NCBI GenBank assembly: GCA_003214355.1
Contig: QCLS01000002.1
Location: forward strand, 124,001 to 188,000
From: Prochlorococcus sp. AG-418-C09
GTDB lineage: Bacteria > Cyanobacteriota > Cyanobacteriia > PCC-6307 > Cyanobiaceae
Direction: 5' to 3'
Length of the DNA stretch: 64,000 bases
Below are positions 55,450 to 64,000 of the stretch, piece by piece. The notes beneath the pieces were generated by a model, which worked only from the letters and a program-made list of their open reading frames with translations, was not told the DNA's origin and made no database searches. Every line of letters starts with the position of its first letter. Position 1 is the first letter of the stretch. The position numbers and the translations under genes were made by a program.

Positions 55450-58188
55450 ATGAGAGGAACACTTTCAACTAAGCCAGAGCTATTTAGTGATCTATCCTGG
55501 AATCTTCTTCTTTTAGGAGAAGAAACTGCTAAAAAATGGGGTCACAATGAATTTAATAGTGAACATGTGATTCACACATTGTTTTCTTCAAGAGTATTTG
55601 CCGATTTTATTGATAAGTTATCTATTGACGAAAATATTGTTTTAGACATAACAGAAGATTTCCTAGAAGAAAATCCTGAAATTGAATCAGATACTTTTAC
55701 TATTGGGGAAGAGCTGGAAGTCCTACTTGATAATGCTAATCATATAAAAATTCAATGGGGTTCTAATTTAATTGAAATCCCCCATCTTCTTATTGCAATT
55801 GCGAGAGATGAAAGACTGGGGTATTACGTCTTTGAAGAAGGGAATTTATCAATAGAAAAATTAGAGTCTGAATTAAAATTCCATCCAAATCTAATTTCCA
55901 GAAATAATTATTTATCAATAACTAAACCATCTTCCGAAAAGGAAATCATATCTAATAGCTCCATAGATAATGCAATCATTAAAGATCCTATTGAGGGCAC
56001 AAATAATAATTTAGATGCTGAAAGAGGTATTACAAAACTTCAAATTATAAGCGAAAAAGAAACTGATTCAGCCCTATTGAGATATGGGAAAGACCTTACA
56101 AAGATTGCTGAAAAGGGATTCCTTGATCCCGTAATTGGTAGGGAAACAGAAATCAATAATTTAATGCGTGTTCTCTCCAGAAGAAATAAAAATAATCCGA
56201 TACTTATTGGTAACCCAGGAGTAGGAAAAACAGCCATTATTGAATTACTAGCTCAACTTATAGTTCAAAATAAAGTTCCCCAATCACTTAAAGATTTAGA
56301 AATTATTGCATTAGACATTGGATCGCTTGTTTCTGGAACAAAATACAGAGGCCAACTAGAAGAGAGAATGAAATCCGTTTTAGATGAGTTAAAAATATCC
56401 GAGCGAGGAATTATTTTATTTATCGATGAGATTCATACCATAATTAATTCAGACAGATCATCAACTGATATAAGTAGTATCTTAAAACCTCTTTTGACCG
56501 AAAATAGTCTCAGATGTATTGGCATTACCACACCAGATCTTTTTCGTGAAAATATTGAAAAGGATGCAGCACTAAATCGCTGTTTTCAATCTATATTTGT
56601 TAATGAACCTTCAGTGGAACTAAGTGCAAAGATAATTAATGGAATTAAAAGAAAATATGAAATTCACCATGGAATCAAAATTTCAGAAGATGCGGTGGAT
56701 TTTGCAGCTAAACTTTCAAATAGATATATCAGTGATAAATGTCTGCCTGATAAAGCTATAGATCTAATAGATGAGGCTGCAGCTCAATTAAAAATAGAAT
56801 CCAGTTCAAAGCCTGAATTAATATTGAACTTAGAAAAAGACTTAAATCTTATCGATCAGAATTTAAGTGCAATTAACAAAAATGAAGTTGAACTTAATGA
56901 GAATTTACTAGATGAAAAAGAAAAGTTATTAGAGAAGATAAATTTGAGAAATACTCAATGGGAAGAGGAGCGAGAGATACTTAATGAGCTCGGATCCCTC
57001 TTAGTTGAGGAAGATAAATTAATTAAATTTATAGAAAATATTACTAATAAAGATCTTGAAAGCAAAGATATAGAGCAATATAAATATGATTTAGTGGAAC
57101 TAGAGAGAGATATTAAAGAATTAGAAAACGGCTTAGAAGAAAAAGTATTAATTAAATATAAGGTAGAACCAGATGATATTGCTGATGTAGTCGCAAAAAT
57201 AACTGGAATTCCCGTTTCAAAGGTTGTTTCTAATGAAAGGAATAAGCTTTTAAATTTAGAAAAAGAAATTAGTCAAAAGGTTATTGGACAGGATCAGGCA
57301 ATTACTGCAATTTCAGCAGCCATAAGAAGAGCAAGAACAGGAATGAAAAACCCTAAGAAGCCTATTGGATCATTCTTATTTATAGGGCCAACAGGCGTAG
57401 GTAAGACTGAATTAGCTAAATCATTAGCCTCATCATTATTTGATGAAGAGGAGGCGATTCTAAGATTAGATATGAGTGAATATATGGAAAGGAATGCAGT
57501 AGCTAGATTGTTAGGAGCCCCTCCAGGATATGTAGGATATGAAGAAGGGGGGCAATTAACTGAAGCAATCAGAAGAAAACCATATTCAGTAATTCTTTTA
57601 GATGAGATAGAAAAAGCCCATAATGAAGTTTTTAATATTTTACTTCAGGTTCTTGATGAAGGACGCTTAACCGATTCTCAAGGGAGCACGATTGACTTCA
57701 AAAACACAGTCATAATAATGACTAGTAATTTAGCTGGAAAAGCAATCCTGGAAAATGCAAAAAAATTAAAAAATCAAAATGAAAAAACTGATTTATTGAG
57801 TCAAACTTTAGATGAGACTATAAATAATTCATTATCGACAATTTTCAGGCCTGAATTCTTAAACAGGATTGATGAGGTTATCAAATTTGAACCATTATCT
57901 AAAGAACAACTTCAGACGATTATTTTACTTCAAGTTGAAGAATTGAAGAAATTATTACTAGAGCAAGATATTGAAATTAAGATTGACAAGAAAGTGATTT
58001 CAAAAATAGCTAATGACGCATATCAACCGGAATATGGCGCGAGACCTTTAAGTAGAGAACTTAGAAGACAAATAGAAAACCCTCTGGCATCAAAACTTTT
58101 AGAAAGCGACTTCACAAATAAAAAAAGTATTTCAATAAAGATCCATCCAACGAAAAAAGATATGATTATTTTCACTCCTAGCTCATAA
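55450..58188 (+). CDS. clpB2: ClpB2-type AAA+ chaperone
   Basis: The protein (912 residues from ATG 55450; an upstream TTG at 55444 adds two) is a two-ring Hsp100 disaggregase. It has a Clp-N-like N-terminus, D1 ATPase with Walker A GNPGVGKTA (about residue 252) and Walker B IILFIDEIH, a middle coiled coil (about 440-560), and D2 with GPTGVGKTE (about 645), pore loop GYVGYEEGG and LLDEIEKAH. D1 pore loop is KYRG. D1 deviates: the arginine-finger region reads ALNRCFQ (Arg377, Cys378) where typical ClpB has a double Arg, and the Walker-B-side GAG is absent. secE follows 59 bp downstream. Confidence 0.9.
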   Translation: MRGTLSTKPELFSDLSWNLLLLGEETAKKWGHNEFNSEHVIHTLFSSRVFADFIDKLSIDENIVLDITEDFLEENPEIESDTFTIGEELEVLLDNANHIKIQWGSNLIEIPHLLIAIARDERLGYYVFEEGNLSIEKLESELKFHPNLISRNNYLSITKPSSEKEIISNSSIDNAIIKDPIEGTNNNLDAERGITKLQIISEKETDSALLRYGKDLTKIAEKGFLDPVIGRETEINNLMRVLSRRNKNNPILIGNPGVGKTAIIELLAQLIVQNKVPQSLKDLEIIALDIGSLVSGTKYRGQLEERMKSVLDELKISERGIILFIDEIHTIINSDRSSTDISSILKPLLTENSLRCIGITTPDLFRENIEKDAALNRCFQSIFVNEPSVELSAKIINGIKRKYEIHHGIKISEDAVDFAAKLSNRYISDKCLPDKAIDLIDEAAAQLKIESSSKPELILNLEKDLNLIDQNLSAINKNEVELNENLLDEKEKLLEKINLRNTQWEEEREILNELGSLLVEEDKLIKFIENITNKDLESKDIEQYKYDLVELERDIKELENGLEEKVLIKYKVEPDDIADVVAKITGIPVSKVVSNERNKLLNLEKEISQKVIGQDQAITAISAAIRRARTGMKNPKKPIGSFLFIGPTGVGKTELAKSLASSLFDEEEAILRLDMSEYMERNAVARLLGAPPGYVGYEEGGQLTEAIRRKPYSVILLDEIEKAHNEVFNILLQVLDEGRLTDSQGSTIDFKNTVIIMTSNLAGKAILENAKKLKNQNEKTDLLSQTLDETINNSLSTIFRPEFLNRIDEVIKFEPLSKEQLQTIILLQVEELKKLLLEQDIEIKIDKKVISKIANDAYQPEYGARPLSRELRRQIENPLASKLLESDFTNKKSISIKIHPTKKDMIIFTPSS

Positions 58189-58247
58189 GTTAACTGATAA
58201 GTTAAGATATTATTTAACATAAGTTTTTTAGTTTTAAACCTAATTTT

Positions 58248-58496
58248 GTGACTAGTCCAACTACTAACAAAGAACCATTAAATGATAGCTCCTCTGAAAA
58301 TGAGGCCGCTAACAAAAACAAGAATTTTCTGGCGTCAACATATGATGAGCTTAAACTTGTTGTATGGCCAAATAAGCAGCAATTGTTTAGTGAATCAGTA
58401 GCTGTCATAATAATGGTAACTTTCTCGGCTGCATCAATAGCCTCAATCAGTAGATTTTATGAATGGGCCGCTAAACAAATTTTCCAATTAAACTAA
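58248..58496 (+). CDS. secE: preprotein translocase subunit SecE
   Basis: SecE clamps SecY in the Sec translocon. The 82-residue protein has a polar N-terminus, the conserved amphipathic stretch STYDELKLVVWPNKQQLFSE, then one membrane helix (VAVIIMVTFSAASIASISRF). The K-x-V-x-W-P motif is the SecE signature. The start is a GTG at 58248 (MTSPTTNKEP). It leads the secE-nusG-rplK-rplA-rplJ-rplL cluster, the classical bacterial order, and ends about 65 nt before nusG. Confidence 0.93.
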   Translation: MTSPTTNKEPLNDSSSENEAANKNKNFLASTYDELKLVVWPNKQQLFSESVAVIIMVTFSAASIASISRFYEWAAKQIFQLN

Positions 58497-58560
58497 TTTT
58501 TTTAAATAAGCATTATGCACTTCAATATTCAATTAAATCCATTTTTTAGTAAGTATTAAA

Positions 58561-59172
58561 ATGATTCCCGATTTAACAACCAATGCAAATACTCCCAAGG
58601 CCAATACCAGCGTGGCTAGATGGTATGCGATACAAGTTGCTTCAAGCTGTGAAAACAAAGTCAAAGCTACACTTGAACAAAGAGCTGTTACTTTAGGAGT
58701 TAACAATAGGATATTAGAAATTGAAATACCTCAAACTCCAGGTATAAAACTTAAAAAAGATGGGAGTAGGCAATCTACTGAAGAGAAAGTATTTCCTGGA
58801 TACGTGCTAGTGAGAATGATTCTAGATGAAGACACAATGATGGCCGTAAAAAGCACCCCTAACGTGATAAATTTTGTTGGAGCGGAAGACGGTAGAGGAA
58901 CCGGGAGGTCAAGAGGCCATATAAAACCAAGACCTTTATCAAGGCAAGAAGTTAACAGAATATTTAAGAGAGCAGCAGAAAAGAAAGCTGTTGTAAAATT
59001 AGATATTGAAGAAAAAGACCGTATCATTGTTACGAGTGGTCCTTTTAAAGATTTCCAAGGTGAAGTAATTGAAGTTTCAGGAGAAAGAAACAAATTAAAA
59101 GCTTTACTATCTATATTTGGGCGCGAAACTCCTGTAGAATTGGAATTCTCTCAAATCAGCAAACAAAACTAA
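58561..59172 (+). CDS. nusG: transcription elongation/antitermination factor NusG
   Basis: NusG couples RNA polymerase to ribosomes and Rho. The 203-residue protein has the NGN domain (ARWYAIQVASSCENKVKATL, KVFPGYVLVRMILDED, NVINFVGAEDG) and a C-terminal KOW domain (GPFKDFQGEVIEVSGERNK). The start ATG is clear at 58561. It sits in its normal place between secE and rplK. Confidence 0.97.
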   Translation: MIPDLTTNANTPKANTSVARWYAIQVASSCENKVKATLEQRAVTLGVNNRILEIEIPQTPGIKLKKDGSRQSTEEKVFPGYVLVRMILDEDTMMAVKSTPNVINFVGAEDGRGTGRSRGHIKPRPLSRQEVNRIFKRAAEKKAVVKLDIEEKDRIIVTSGPFKDFQGEVIEVSGERNKLKALLSIFGRETPVELEFSQISKQN

Positions 59173-59235
59173 TTTCAATCACTGATAAGTTGATTTTGTT
59201 AACTGAAACACTTTTAAATTAAACTCGCAAAACTA

Positions 59236-59661
59236 ATGGCAAAGAAAATTGTTGCAGTAATTAAACTCGCACTACAAGCTGGAAAAGCTAATCCTGCACC
59301 TCCTGTTGGTCCAGCGTTAGGTCAACATGGTGTAAATATCATGGCATTCTGTAAAGAATATAATGCCAGAACTCAAGATAAAGCTGGATTTGTGATCCCT
59401 GTTGAGATTTCTGTCTTTGAAGATCGCAGTTTCACCTTTATCACTAAAACCCCTCCAGCTTCAATACTTATAACCAAGGCCGCAGGAATAGAAAAAGGTT
59501 CAGGAGAATCATCTCATGGATCTGTAGGCAAAATAAGTAAATCTCAACTTGAAGAAATAGCCAAAACGAAGCTTCCTGATTTAAACTGTACAAGTATTGA
59601 ATCTGCAATGAAAGTTATTGAGGGAACTGCACGTAATATGGGAGTCTCGATAGCTGATTAA
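59236..59661 (+). CDS. rplK: 50S ribosomal protein L11
   Basis: L11 binds the GTPase-associated region of 23S rRNA. The 141 residues read [20 protein letters not shown], then [20 protein letters not shown], the universal L11 start. The Pro-rich [15 protein letters not shown] and the C-terminal [10 protein letters not shown] complete it. It starts 63 nt after nusG and rplA follows after 65 nt. Confidence 0.98.
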   Translation: MAKKIVAVIKLALQAGKANPAPPVGPALGQHGVNIMAFCKEYNARTQDKAGFVIPVEISVFEDRSFTFITKTPPASILITKAAGIEKGSGESSHGSVGKISKSQLEEIAKTKLPDLNCTSIESAMKVIEGTARNMGVSIAD

Positions 59662-59726
59662 ATTCAATAAAAAACTAACTCAAAATTACAAGGGGAGGTT
59701 TCAAACCGTTAGAACCCTATCTAAAT

Positions 59727-60434
59727 ATGAAAAAACCATCTAAAAGAATGGCGACTCTCTCTAAAAAGATTGAAGATCGTATCTATTCTCCTCAAGAAGC
59801 CCTAGAAATTGTCAAAGAAAATGCAATAGCTAAATTCGATGAAACTATAGAAGCTCATATTAGATTAGGAATCGATCCTAAATATACCGATCAACAACTA
59901 AGAACAACGGTTAGTCTCCCAAACGGTACTGGTCAAACTATAAAGATCGCTGTAATCACAAGTGGTGAAAACGTTTCCAAAGCTAAAGCAGCTGGAGCAG
60001 ATCTCTTTGGAGAAGAAGATCTAGTAGAAAGCATTAACAAAGGAAATATGGATTTTGACCTTCTTATTGCAACACCAGATATGATGCCTAAAGTTGCTAA
60101 GTTAGGGCGTGTATTAGGTCCAAGAGGTTTGATGCCAAATCCAAAGGCAGGGACAGTAACAAATGATATTTCGAGTGCAATTAAAGAATTTAAAGCTGGA
60201 AAACTAGAATTTAGAGCAGATAAAGCAGGGATAGTTCATGTAAGATTTGGGAAAGCAAGTTTTTCATCTAATGAATTATTTGAAAATCTTAAAACCTTAC
60301 AAGAGTCTATTGATAAAAATAAACCCAGTGGATCAAAAGGTAAATATTGGAAAACTCTATATATCACGTCTACAATGGGTCCCTCAGTACAAGTTGATGT
60401 CAGTTCTTTACAAGACTATCAACCAGAAAGTTAA
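59727..60434 (+). CDS. rplA: 50S ribosomal protein L1
   Basis: L1 forms the mobile L1 stalk of the ribosome. The 235-residue protein has the signature [20 protein letters not shown] and the [18 protein letters not shown]-terminal motif. The ATG at 59727 gives [14 protein letters not shown]; a second Met (MATLSKK, residue 8) is an alternative. The L10 leader region follows before rplJ. Confidence 0.97.
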   Translation: MKKPSKRMATLSKKIEDRIYSPQEALEIVKENAIAKFDETIEAHIRLGIDPKYTDQQLRTTVSLPNGTGQTIKIAVITSGENVSKAKAAGADLFGEEDLVESINKGNMDFDLLIATPDMMPKVAKLGRVLGPRGLMPNPKAGTVTNDISSAIKEFKAGKLEFRADKAGIVHVRFGKASFSSNELFENLKTLQESIDKNKPSGSKGKYWKTLYITSTMGPSVQVDVSSLQDYQPES

Positions 60435-60464
60435 CTTACTGTAGTACAATATAAAAGCATTGAA

Positions 60465-60600
60465 TACGGCCAAAGAAAGTAGGTTGATTTAGAATCTCTA
60501 AATTGTTAATTCCTACCGAGGTTACGTTTAAAATTTTTTCCATTTGGATCTAATATAAGCGGCCTCTTTAAATAAGAACTTTGCCGCATTTCCCGCTCTT
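60465..60600 (+). ncRNA. ribosomal protein L10 leader RNA (rplJL autoregulatory)
   Basis: The 190-nt space between rplA and rplJ carries the bacterial L10-leader pattern. GTAGG (60479-60483) pairs with CCTAC (60512-60516), a perfect 7-bp stem lies inside (60487-60493 with 60497-60503), and the conserved CCGAGG (60516-60521) follows. Further down GCGGC/GCCGC (60559-60563 with 60583-60587) can form a second hairpin before rplJ. L10(L12)4 binding to such leaders represses rplJ-rplL in known bacteria. A -10-like TATAAA (60450-60455) may start this transcript. Confidence 0.75.
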
Positions 60601-60625
60601 CCTCAATTACGATCCAAAAAAACTA

Positions 60626-61153
60626 ATGGGCCGAACACTAGAGAATAAGCAACAGATCGTTCAAGAGATAAAATCTCTTCTTAACGAATCGGAAATGGCT
60701 GTAGTTCTTGATTATAAAGGTTTATCCATAAAAGAAATGTCTGATTTGCGGACACGTTTGCAATCTAACAATGGCATTTGTAAGGTTACAAAAAATTCAT
60801 TAATGCGAAGAGCTATTAATGGAGAAGGTAACTGGACTGGTCTTGAATCTTTATTAACCGGAACTAATGCTTTTGTTTTAATAAAAGAAGATGTTGGTAG
60901 CGCAGTCAAAGCTATACAGTCTTTTCAAAAAGAGACAAAGAAATCCGAAACAAAAGGTGCTTTATATGAAGGAAAACTTCTAAGCGAATCTGAAATAAAA
61001 GAGATCGCTAATCTTCCATCTAAAGAAGTACTCATGGCAAAAATAGCTGGTGCACTTAATGGTATAGCCACTAAGATTGCAATTAGTGTCAACGAAGTCC
61101 CTTCTGGACTAGCTAGATCACTCAAGCAACATTCTGAGAGTTCAGAATCTTAA
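60626..61153 (+). CDS. rplJ: 50S ribosomal protein L10
   Basis: L10 anchors L7/L12 dimers to the ribosome stalk. The 175-residue protein begins [20 protein letters not shown] and contains [20 protein letters not shown], the family N-terminal signature, with a helical C-terminus for L12 binding. The frame is open 15 codons further upstream into the leader RNA, but MGRTLENK is the conserved start, so the ATG at 60626 is used. rplL starts 28 nt after its stop. Confidence 0.97.
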   Translation: MGRTLENKQQIVQEIKSLLNESEMAVVLDYKGLSIKEMSDLRTRLQSNNGICKVTKNSLMRRAINGEGNWTGLESLLTGTNAFVLIKEDVGSAVKAIQSFQKETKKSETKGALYEGKLLSESEIKEIANLPSKEVLMAKIAGALNGIATKIAISVNEVPSGLARSLKQHSESSES

Positions 61154-61181
61154 CAAATCTCACTTTTATCCAATTAAGACA

Positions 61182-61577
61182 ATGTCTGTAAAAACTGAAG
61201 AAATCCTTGAATCATTAAAATCTCTATCACTTCTAGAGGCTTCTGAGCTTGTCAAACAAATTGAAGAGGCTTTTGGAGTATCTGCTGCTGCTTCTGCAGG
61301 AGTAGTAATGGCTGCACCAGGAGCTGGTGGCGGTGACGGAGATAGTGCTGCATCTGAAGAAAAAACTGAATTTGATGTAGTTCTTGAAAGTTTTGATGCT
61401 GCTGCAAAAATTAAAGTTCTTAAAGTTGTTAGAAACGCAACTGGTCTTGGATTAGGTGACGCAAAAGCTCTTGTTGAATCCGCTCCTAAGACTGTCAAAG
61501 AGGGAATTGCAAAAGAAGAAGCCGAAGCTCTTAAAAAAGAGATTGAAGAAGCTGGTGGGAAAGTTACACTGAAATAA
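61182..61577 (+). CDS. rplL: 50S ribosomal protein L7/L12
   Basis: L12 is the multi-copy stalk protein recruiting translation factors. The 131-residue protein has the N-terminal dimerisation helices ([20 protein letters not shown]), an Ala/Gly-rich hinge ([17 protein letters not shown]) and the C-terminal domain with [20 protein letters not shown]. All are as expected. It closes the ribosomal cluster; rnhA follows after 48 nt. Confidence 0.98.
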   Translation: MSVKTEEILESLKSLSLLEASELVKQIEEAFGVSAAASAGVVMAAPGAGGGDGDSAASEEKTEFDVVLESFDAAAKIKVLKVVRNATGLGLGDAKALVESAPKTVKEGIAKEEAEALKKEIEEAGGKVTLK

Positions 61578-61625
61578 GAAATCAAAAATTTTCAGACTTT
61601 GAACTAATTTCGGCTATTAATAACC

Positions 61626-62360
61626 ATGATTAGCAAAGAAGATATTGCAATAGAGGCCGCTACAGATGGAGCCTGTAGCGGTAATCCCGGTAATGGAGGG
61701 TGGGGTGGACTAATAGTATTCGAAGACGGAAGTAGATTAGAAATTGGTGGATCAGAAAAGAATACAACCAATAATCGAATGGAGCTTACTGCGGCAATTA
61801 AGATCATTGAAAAGCTTAGGAATTTTAAGCTTAAAAAAGATTTTAAATTACGCACAGATAGCAAATATGTCATAGAGGGATATACAAACTGGATTAGAAA
61901 CTGGAAAAAGAATGGCTGGAAATCTAGTAGTGGGAAAATGATTCTTAATCAAGATTTATGGATCACAATTGATGAATTAAGAATTGCAGGCTTAAGTATG
62001 GAATTTGTTAAAGGTCATAGCGGTGACCCTTTAAACGAAAGAGCAGATCTAATTGCTACAAACTTTAGTAAAGGAATTGCTACTAAGCTAATACAACACA
62101 ATAATAAAAATACATTTGAAAGTACTAATATTGCTCCACCGCAAATTCAAAGCTTATACACTCGCATAGAGTTATTAGAAAAATTTAAAGAAAAACAATT
62201 TCTCTTGAAGTCAAATGAATTGAGCGAACTGCTCGATCTTCAAGATTGCGATCCAATAAATAATAATGAAAAATTTAATTGGCGTAATTGGCAATTCATT
62301 CCAGTTGATCAGAAATATTGGAAAATAGTTGAGAAACAAAAGGATCAAAATGTTTCATGA
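61626..62360 (+). CDS. rnhA: ribonuclease HI with a C-terminal extension
   Basis: RNase HI cuts the RNA of RNA-DNA hybrids. Residues 1-150 carry the fold: [18 protein letters not shown] (first catalytic Asp), [10 protein letters not shown] (Glu), [16 protein letters not shown] (Asp) and [12 protein letters not shown] (Asp). The protein is 244 residues, so about 90 extra residues follow, including [19 protein letters not shown] and [16 protein letters not shown], a part absent from E. coli RNase HI. That extension is probably a separate domain of unknown role. The start of pyrD overlaps its stop by 4 nt. Confidence 0.92.
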   Translation: MISKEDIAIEAATDGACSGNPGNGGWGGLIVFEDGSRLEIGGSEKNTTNNRMELTAAIKIIEKLRNFKLKKDFKLRTDSKYVIEGYTNWIRNWKKNGWKSSSGKMILNQDLWITIDELRIAGLSMEFVKGHSGDPLNERADLIATNFSKGIATKLIQHNNKNTFESTNIAPPQIQSLYTRIELLEKFKEKQFLLKSNELSELLDLQDCDPINNNEKFNWRNWQFIPVDQKYWKIVEKQKDQNVS

Positions 62361-63526
62361 ATAACGAATTTTTCTCATTTGCAAAAATATATGAGAATTT
62401 ATTCAACCCAATCTTGAAAAATGATAATGGGGTTGATGCTGAAAGTCTGACTAATTTTTCTTTGAAATTACTATCTTACTGTTCTAAAAGGAGAGATTGG
62501 CCATTAATTTCGAATGTATTTGAAAGTATTAAAGAAGATTTATGCATAAAAGATAAGAGATTAAATCAAGAAATTTGCGGTATTCATTTTATTAATCCAC
62601 TAGGACTAGCTGCTGGTTTTGATAAAAACGGAATTGCTGCAAATACATGGCAAGATTTTGGTTTTGGCTTTTCTGAAGTTGGGACAATTACCAAATTTTC
62701 ACAACCAGGCAATCCAAAGCCAAGACTATTTAGGCTTGCAAAAGAACAAGCGGCATTAAATAGAATGGGTTTTAATAATGATGGAGCTGATGCATTATTG
62801 AGAAATTTAAAAAGCCAAAATATATATAAATATCAAAAAGAAAAGAAGATATGTACTGGAATTAATTTTGGTAAGTCCCAAAAAACCCCTTTAGAAGAAG
62901 CTAAAGAAGACTATATTTATTCCATGAAATTACTTCTTCCTTATTGTAATTATGCAGTTATCAATGTAAGTTCACCAAATACAAAAGATCTTAGAAAACT
63001 TCAAGATCCAGGCCTTTTAAGAGAATTAATAAGAGAAATAAAAGTTATTTCAAAATTTACTCCATTGTTTGTAAAAATTGCTCCAGATTTAAGTTTTAAA
63101 GAAATTGACGAAATCTGTCAACTAATTAATGACGAAAAAGTTGATGGGATTATCGCTACAAATACTAGCTTAGATCGGCTTGGACTTGAAGAGAGAGTTT
63201 TACCAGAAAGCGGACTAAAACTGTCAGATGAAAGAGGTGGTTTAAGTGGAAAACCTTTGCAATTTAAAGCCAATAAAATATTAAATCATATTCATAAACT
63301 AGACAAAGACATTGTGCTGATTGGGGTTGGAGGTATTGATTCTCCAAAGGCAGCTTGGGAAAGGATCTGCTCAGGTGCATCATTAATACAAATATATACA
63401 GGATGGATTTACAAAGGGCCAAATTTAGTTCCTGATATATTACAAGGTATATTGAATCAATTAGATTTGCATGGCATTACTAATGTAAGAGACGCAGTTG
63501 GCTCAGGATTAGAGTGGAAAGAATAA
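62357..63526 (+). CDS. pyrD: dihydroorotate dehydrogenase (quinone), class 2
   Basis: PyrD oxidises dihydroorotate to orotate, donating to membrane quinones. The 389-residue protein has an N-terminal amphipathic extension for membrane contact, then [45 protein letters not shown], and [15 protein letters not shown] with the class-2 Ser in the SSPNT loop; later [11 protein letters not shown] and [15 protein letters not shown] bind FMN. It overlaps rnhA by 4 nt (ATGA), so they are co-translated. A 52-bp gap leads to the CobC-like gene. Confidence 0.96.
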   Translation: MNNEFFSFAKIYENLFNPILKNDNGVDAESLTNFSLKLLSYCSKRRDWPLISNVFESIKEDLCIKDKRLNQEICGIHFINPLGLAAGFDKNGIAANTWQDFGFGFSEVGTITKFSQPGNPKPRLFRLAKEQAALNRMGFNNDGADALLRNLKSQNIYKYQKEKKICTGINFGKSQKTPLEEAKEDYIYSMKLLLPYCNYAVINVSSPNTKDLRKLQDPGLLRELIREIKVISKFTPLFVKIAPDLSFKEIDEICQLINDEKVDGIIATNTSLDRLGLEERVLPESGLKLSDERGGLSGKPLQFKANKILNHIHKLDKDIVLIGVGGIDSPKAAWERICSGASLIQIYTGWIYKGPNLVPDILQGILNQLDLHGITNVRDAVGSGLEWKE

Positions 63527-63578
63527 AAAACGCAAATTAGAAATTTAATATAAGATAATTAATAAATGATTTAAATTA

Positions 63579-64000
63579 TTGAAAGAATTAAACCTAATTC
63601 ATGGTGGTAACGTCTATGAGCATGCTAAGAAATTAAAAATTCATCCGTCCAAAATAATTGATTCAAGTGCATCTTTAGTTCCGTTCGCCCCTCCAAATTT
63701 TTTAAAAAAGTCATTAAATTCAGTAATAGAATCTGAAAGCTTTCGATATTATCCAGAGAGAGATTTAGATGATTTAAGAGAAATAATTGCTGACTTTCAT
63801 GAAGTAAATCCTGAAAATATAATGCCAGGTAATGGAGCCTCAGAGTTAATAACTTGGGCAGGTTACGAGGCTTCTAAATCCGGAAGGAGCTGCTTACCCA
63901 CCCCAGGATTTGTTGATTACGAAAGATCACTAAAATGTTGGAATGCAACATACATTTTGCATGAATTACCGAAGACATGGAACTCGAATTATCCTCAGGA
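63579..64000 (+). CDS. HisC/CobC-like class-I aminotransferase (5' part only)
   Basis: The visible 140 codons begin at a TTG (63579): MKELNLIHGGNVYEHAKKLK, with IIDSSASLVPFAPPNFLK, FRYYPERDLDDLREIIADFH and NIMPGNGASELITWAGYEA. The HGGN start, YPERDLDDLR and the G-N-G-A-S-E-L PLP-phosphate site match L-threonine-O-3-phosphate decarboxylase (CobC/CobD) and histidinol-phosphate aminotransferase relatives; the HGGN start favours the cobalamin type. The PLP lysine would lie beyond the window. A BtuR-like gene is also present in this window. Confidence 0.75.
   Translation, partial: MKELNLIHGGNVYEHAKKLKIHPSKIIDSSASLVPFAPPNFLKKSLNSVIESESFRYYPERDLDDLREIIADFHEVNPENIMPGNGASELITWAGYEASKSGRSCLPTPGFVDYERSLKCWNATYILHELPKTWNSNYPQ

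Noticed and set aside
60581-60625. 15-codon upstream extension of rplJ
   Set aside because: Falls inside the L10 leader RNA; the conserved L10 start is MGRTLENK at 60626.
61166-61585. 139-codon minus-strand frame covering rplL
   Set aside because: Exact antisense of a ribosomal protein gene; the Ser/Ala-rich content is a by-product of rplL codon use.

Overview
The window is AT-rich, tightly packed chromosomal DNA from a marine picocyanobacterium, almost certainly a high-light-adapted Prochlorococcus. The basis is gene content and style: psbA, psbH, psbI, psbN and psbO, the cyanobacterial nitrogen regulator NtcA with Amt1, CP12, an SbtA/SbtB plus SulP-type bicarbonate locus, a CrtR carotene hydroxylase, many small cyanobacteria-specific DUF proteins, very short intergenic gaps and strong A/T codon bias. 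I see no insertion sequence, prophage, integrase, CRISPR array, toxin-antitoxin pair or compositional island; this is core backbone. The strain cannot be fixed from sequence alone.

Layout. 1-8.5 kb: an esterase cut by the window edge, purH, a DoxX protein, ispH, amt1 (with an NtcA box and a strong terminator), sfsA, murJ and two small proteins. 8.6-13.3 kb: tRNA-Arg(ACG), then glyA-cinA-leuC-leuD on one strand. 13.5-15.6 kb: the small photosystem II genes psbI and psbN facing psbH, then pth, a DUF3146 gene and an RNase H-fold gene. 15.6-19.4 kb: a DUF3084 protein and ntcA (with a self-regulatory-looking promoter), diverging from a P-loop-less BtuR relative, dcd and thyX. 19.4-26.7 kb: a TxlA-like thioredoxin, glmM, trmB, small membrane genes and ileS. 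26.8-34.6 kb: tRNA-Leu(UAG), crtR, gatC, a 3-methyladenine glycosylase, pyrB, small ycf/DUF genes, coaBC, psbO and sat. 34.7-42.4 kb: ftsH, an Eda-like gene, aroC, psbA, an aspartoacylase diverging from a glutathione transferase, and cp12. 42.5-47.4 kb: obgE, mutS2, a VOC protein and hemB on the minus strand. 47.6-50.6 kb: a bicarbonate uptake operon (SulP/BicA-like, sbtA, sbtB). 50.6-58.2 kb: a thioredoxin reductase-like gene, an AarF/UbiB kinase, eno and clpB2. 58.2-61.6 kb: secE-nusG-rplK-rplA-[L10 leader]-rplJ-rplL. 61.6-64 kb: rnhA, pyrD and the start of a CobC/HisC-like aminotransferase.

Functionally the window joins light harvesting and PSII repair (psbA, psbO, psbH/I/N, FtsH), carbon acquisition and Calvin-cycle control (bicarbonate transporters, CP12), nitrogen acquisition and its regulator (Amt1, NtcA), sulfate activation (sat), nucleotide synthesis (purH, pyrB, pyrD, dcd, thyX), amino-acid synthesis (leuCD, aroC, glyA), and translation.

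No wholly new multi-gene system stands out. The items most worth a second look are: two near-neighbouring genes (crtR and the glycosylase) without any ATG/GTG/TTG where their conserved N-termini begin; a 31-codon leader ORF with a good Shine-Dalgarno ending 2 nt before psbO; a BtuR homologue that has lost its P-loop beside ntcA-dcd-thyX; a ClpB2 with an altered first ATPase ring; and an RNase HI with a long extra C-terminal domain.
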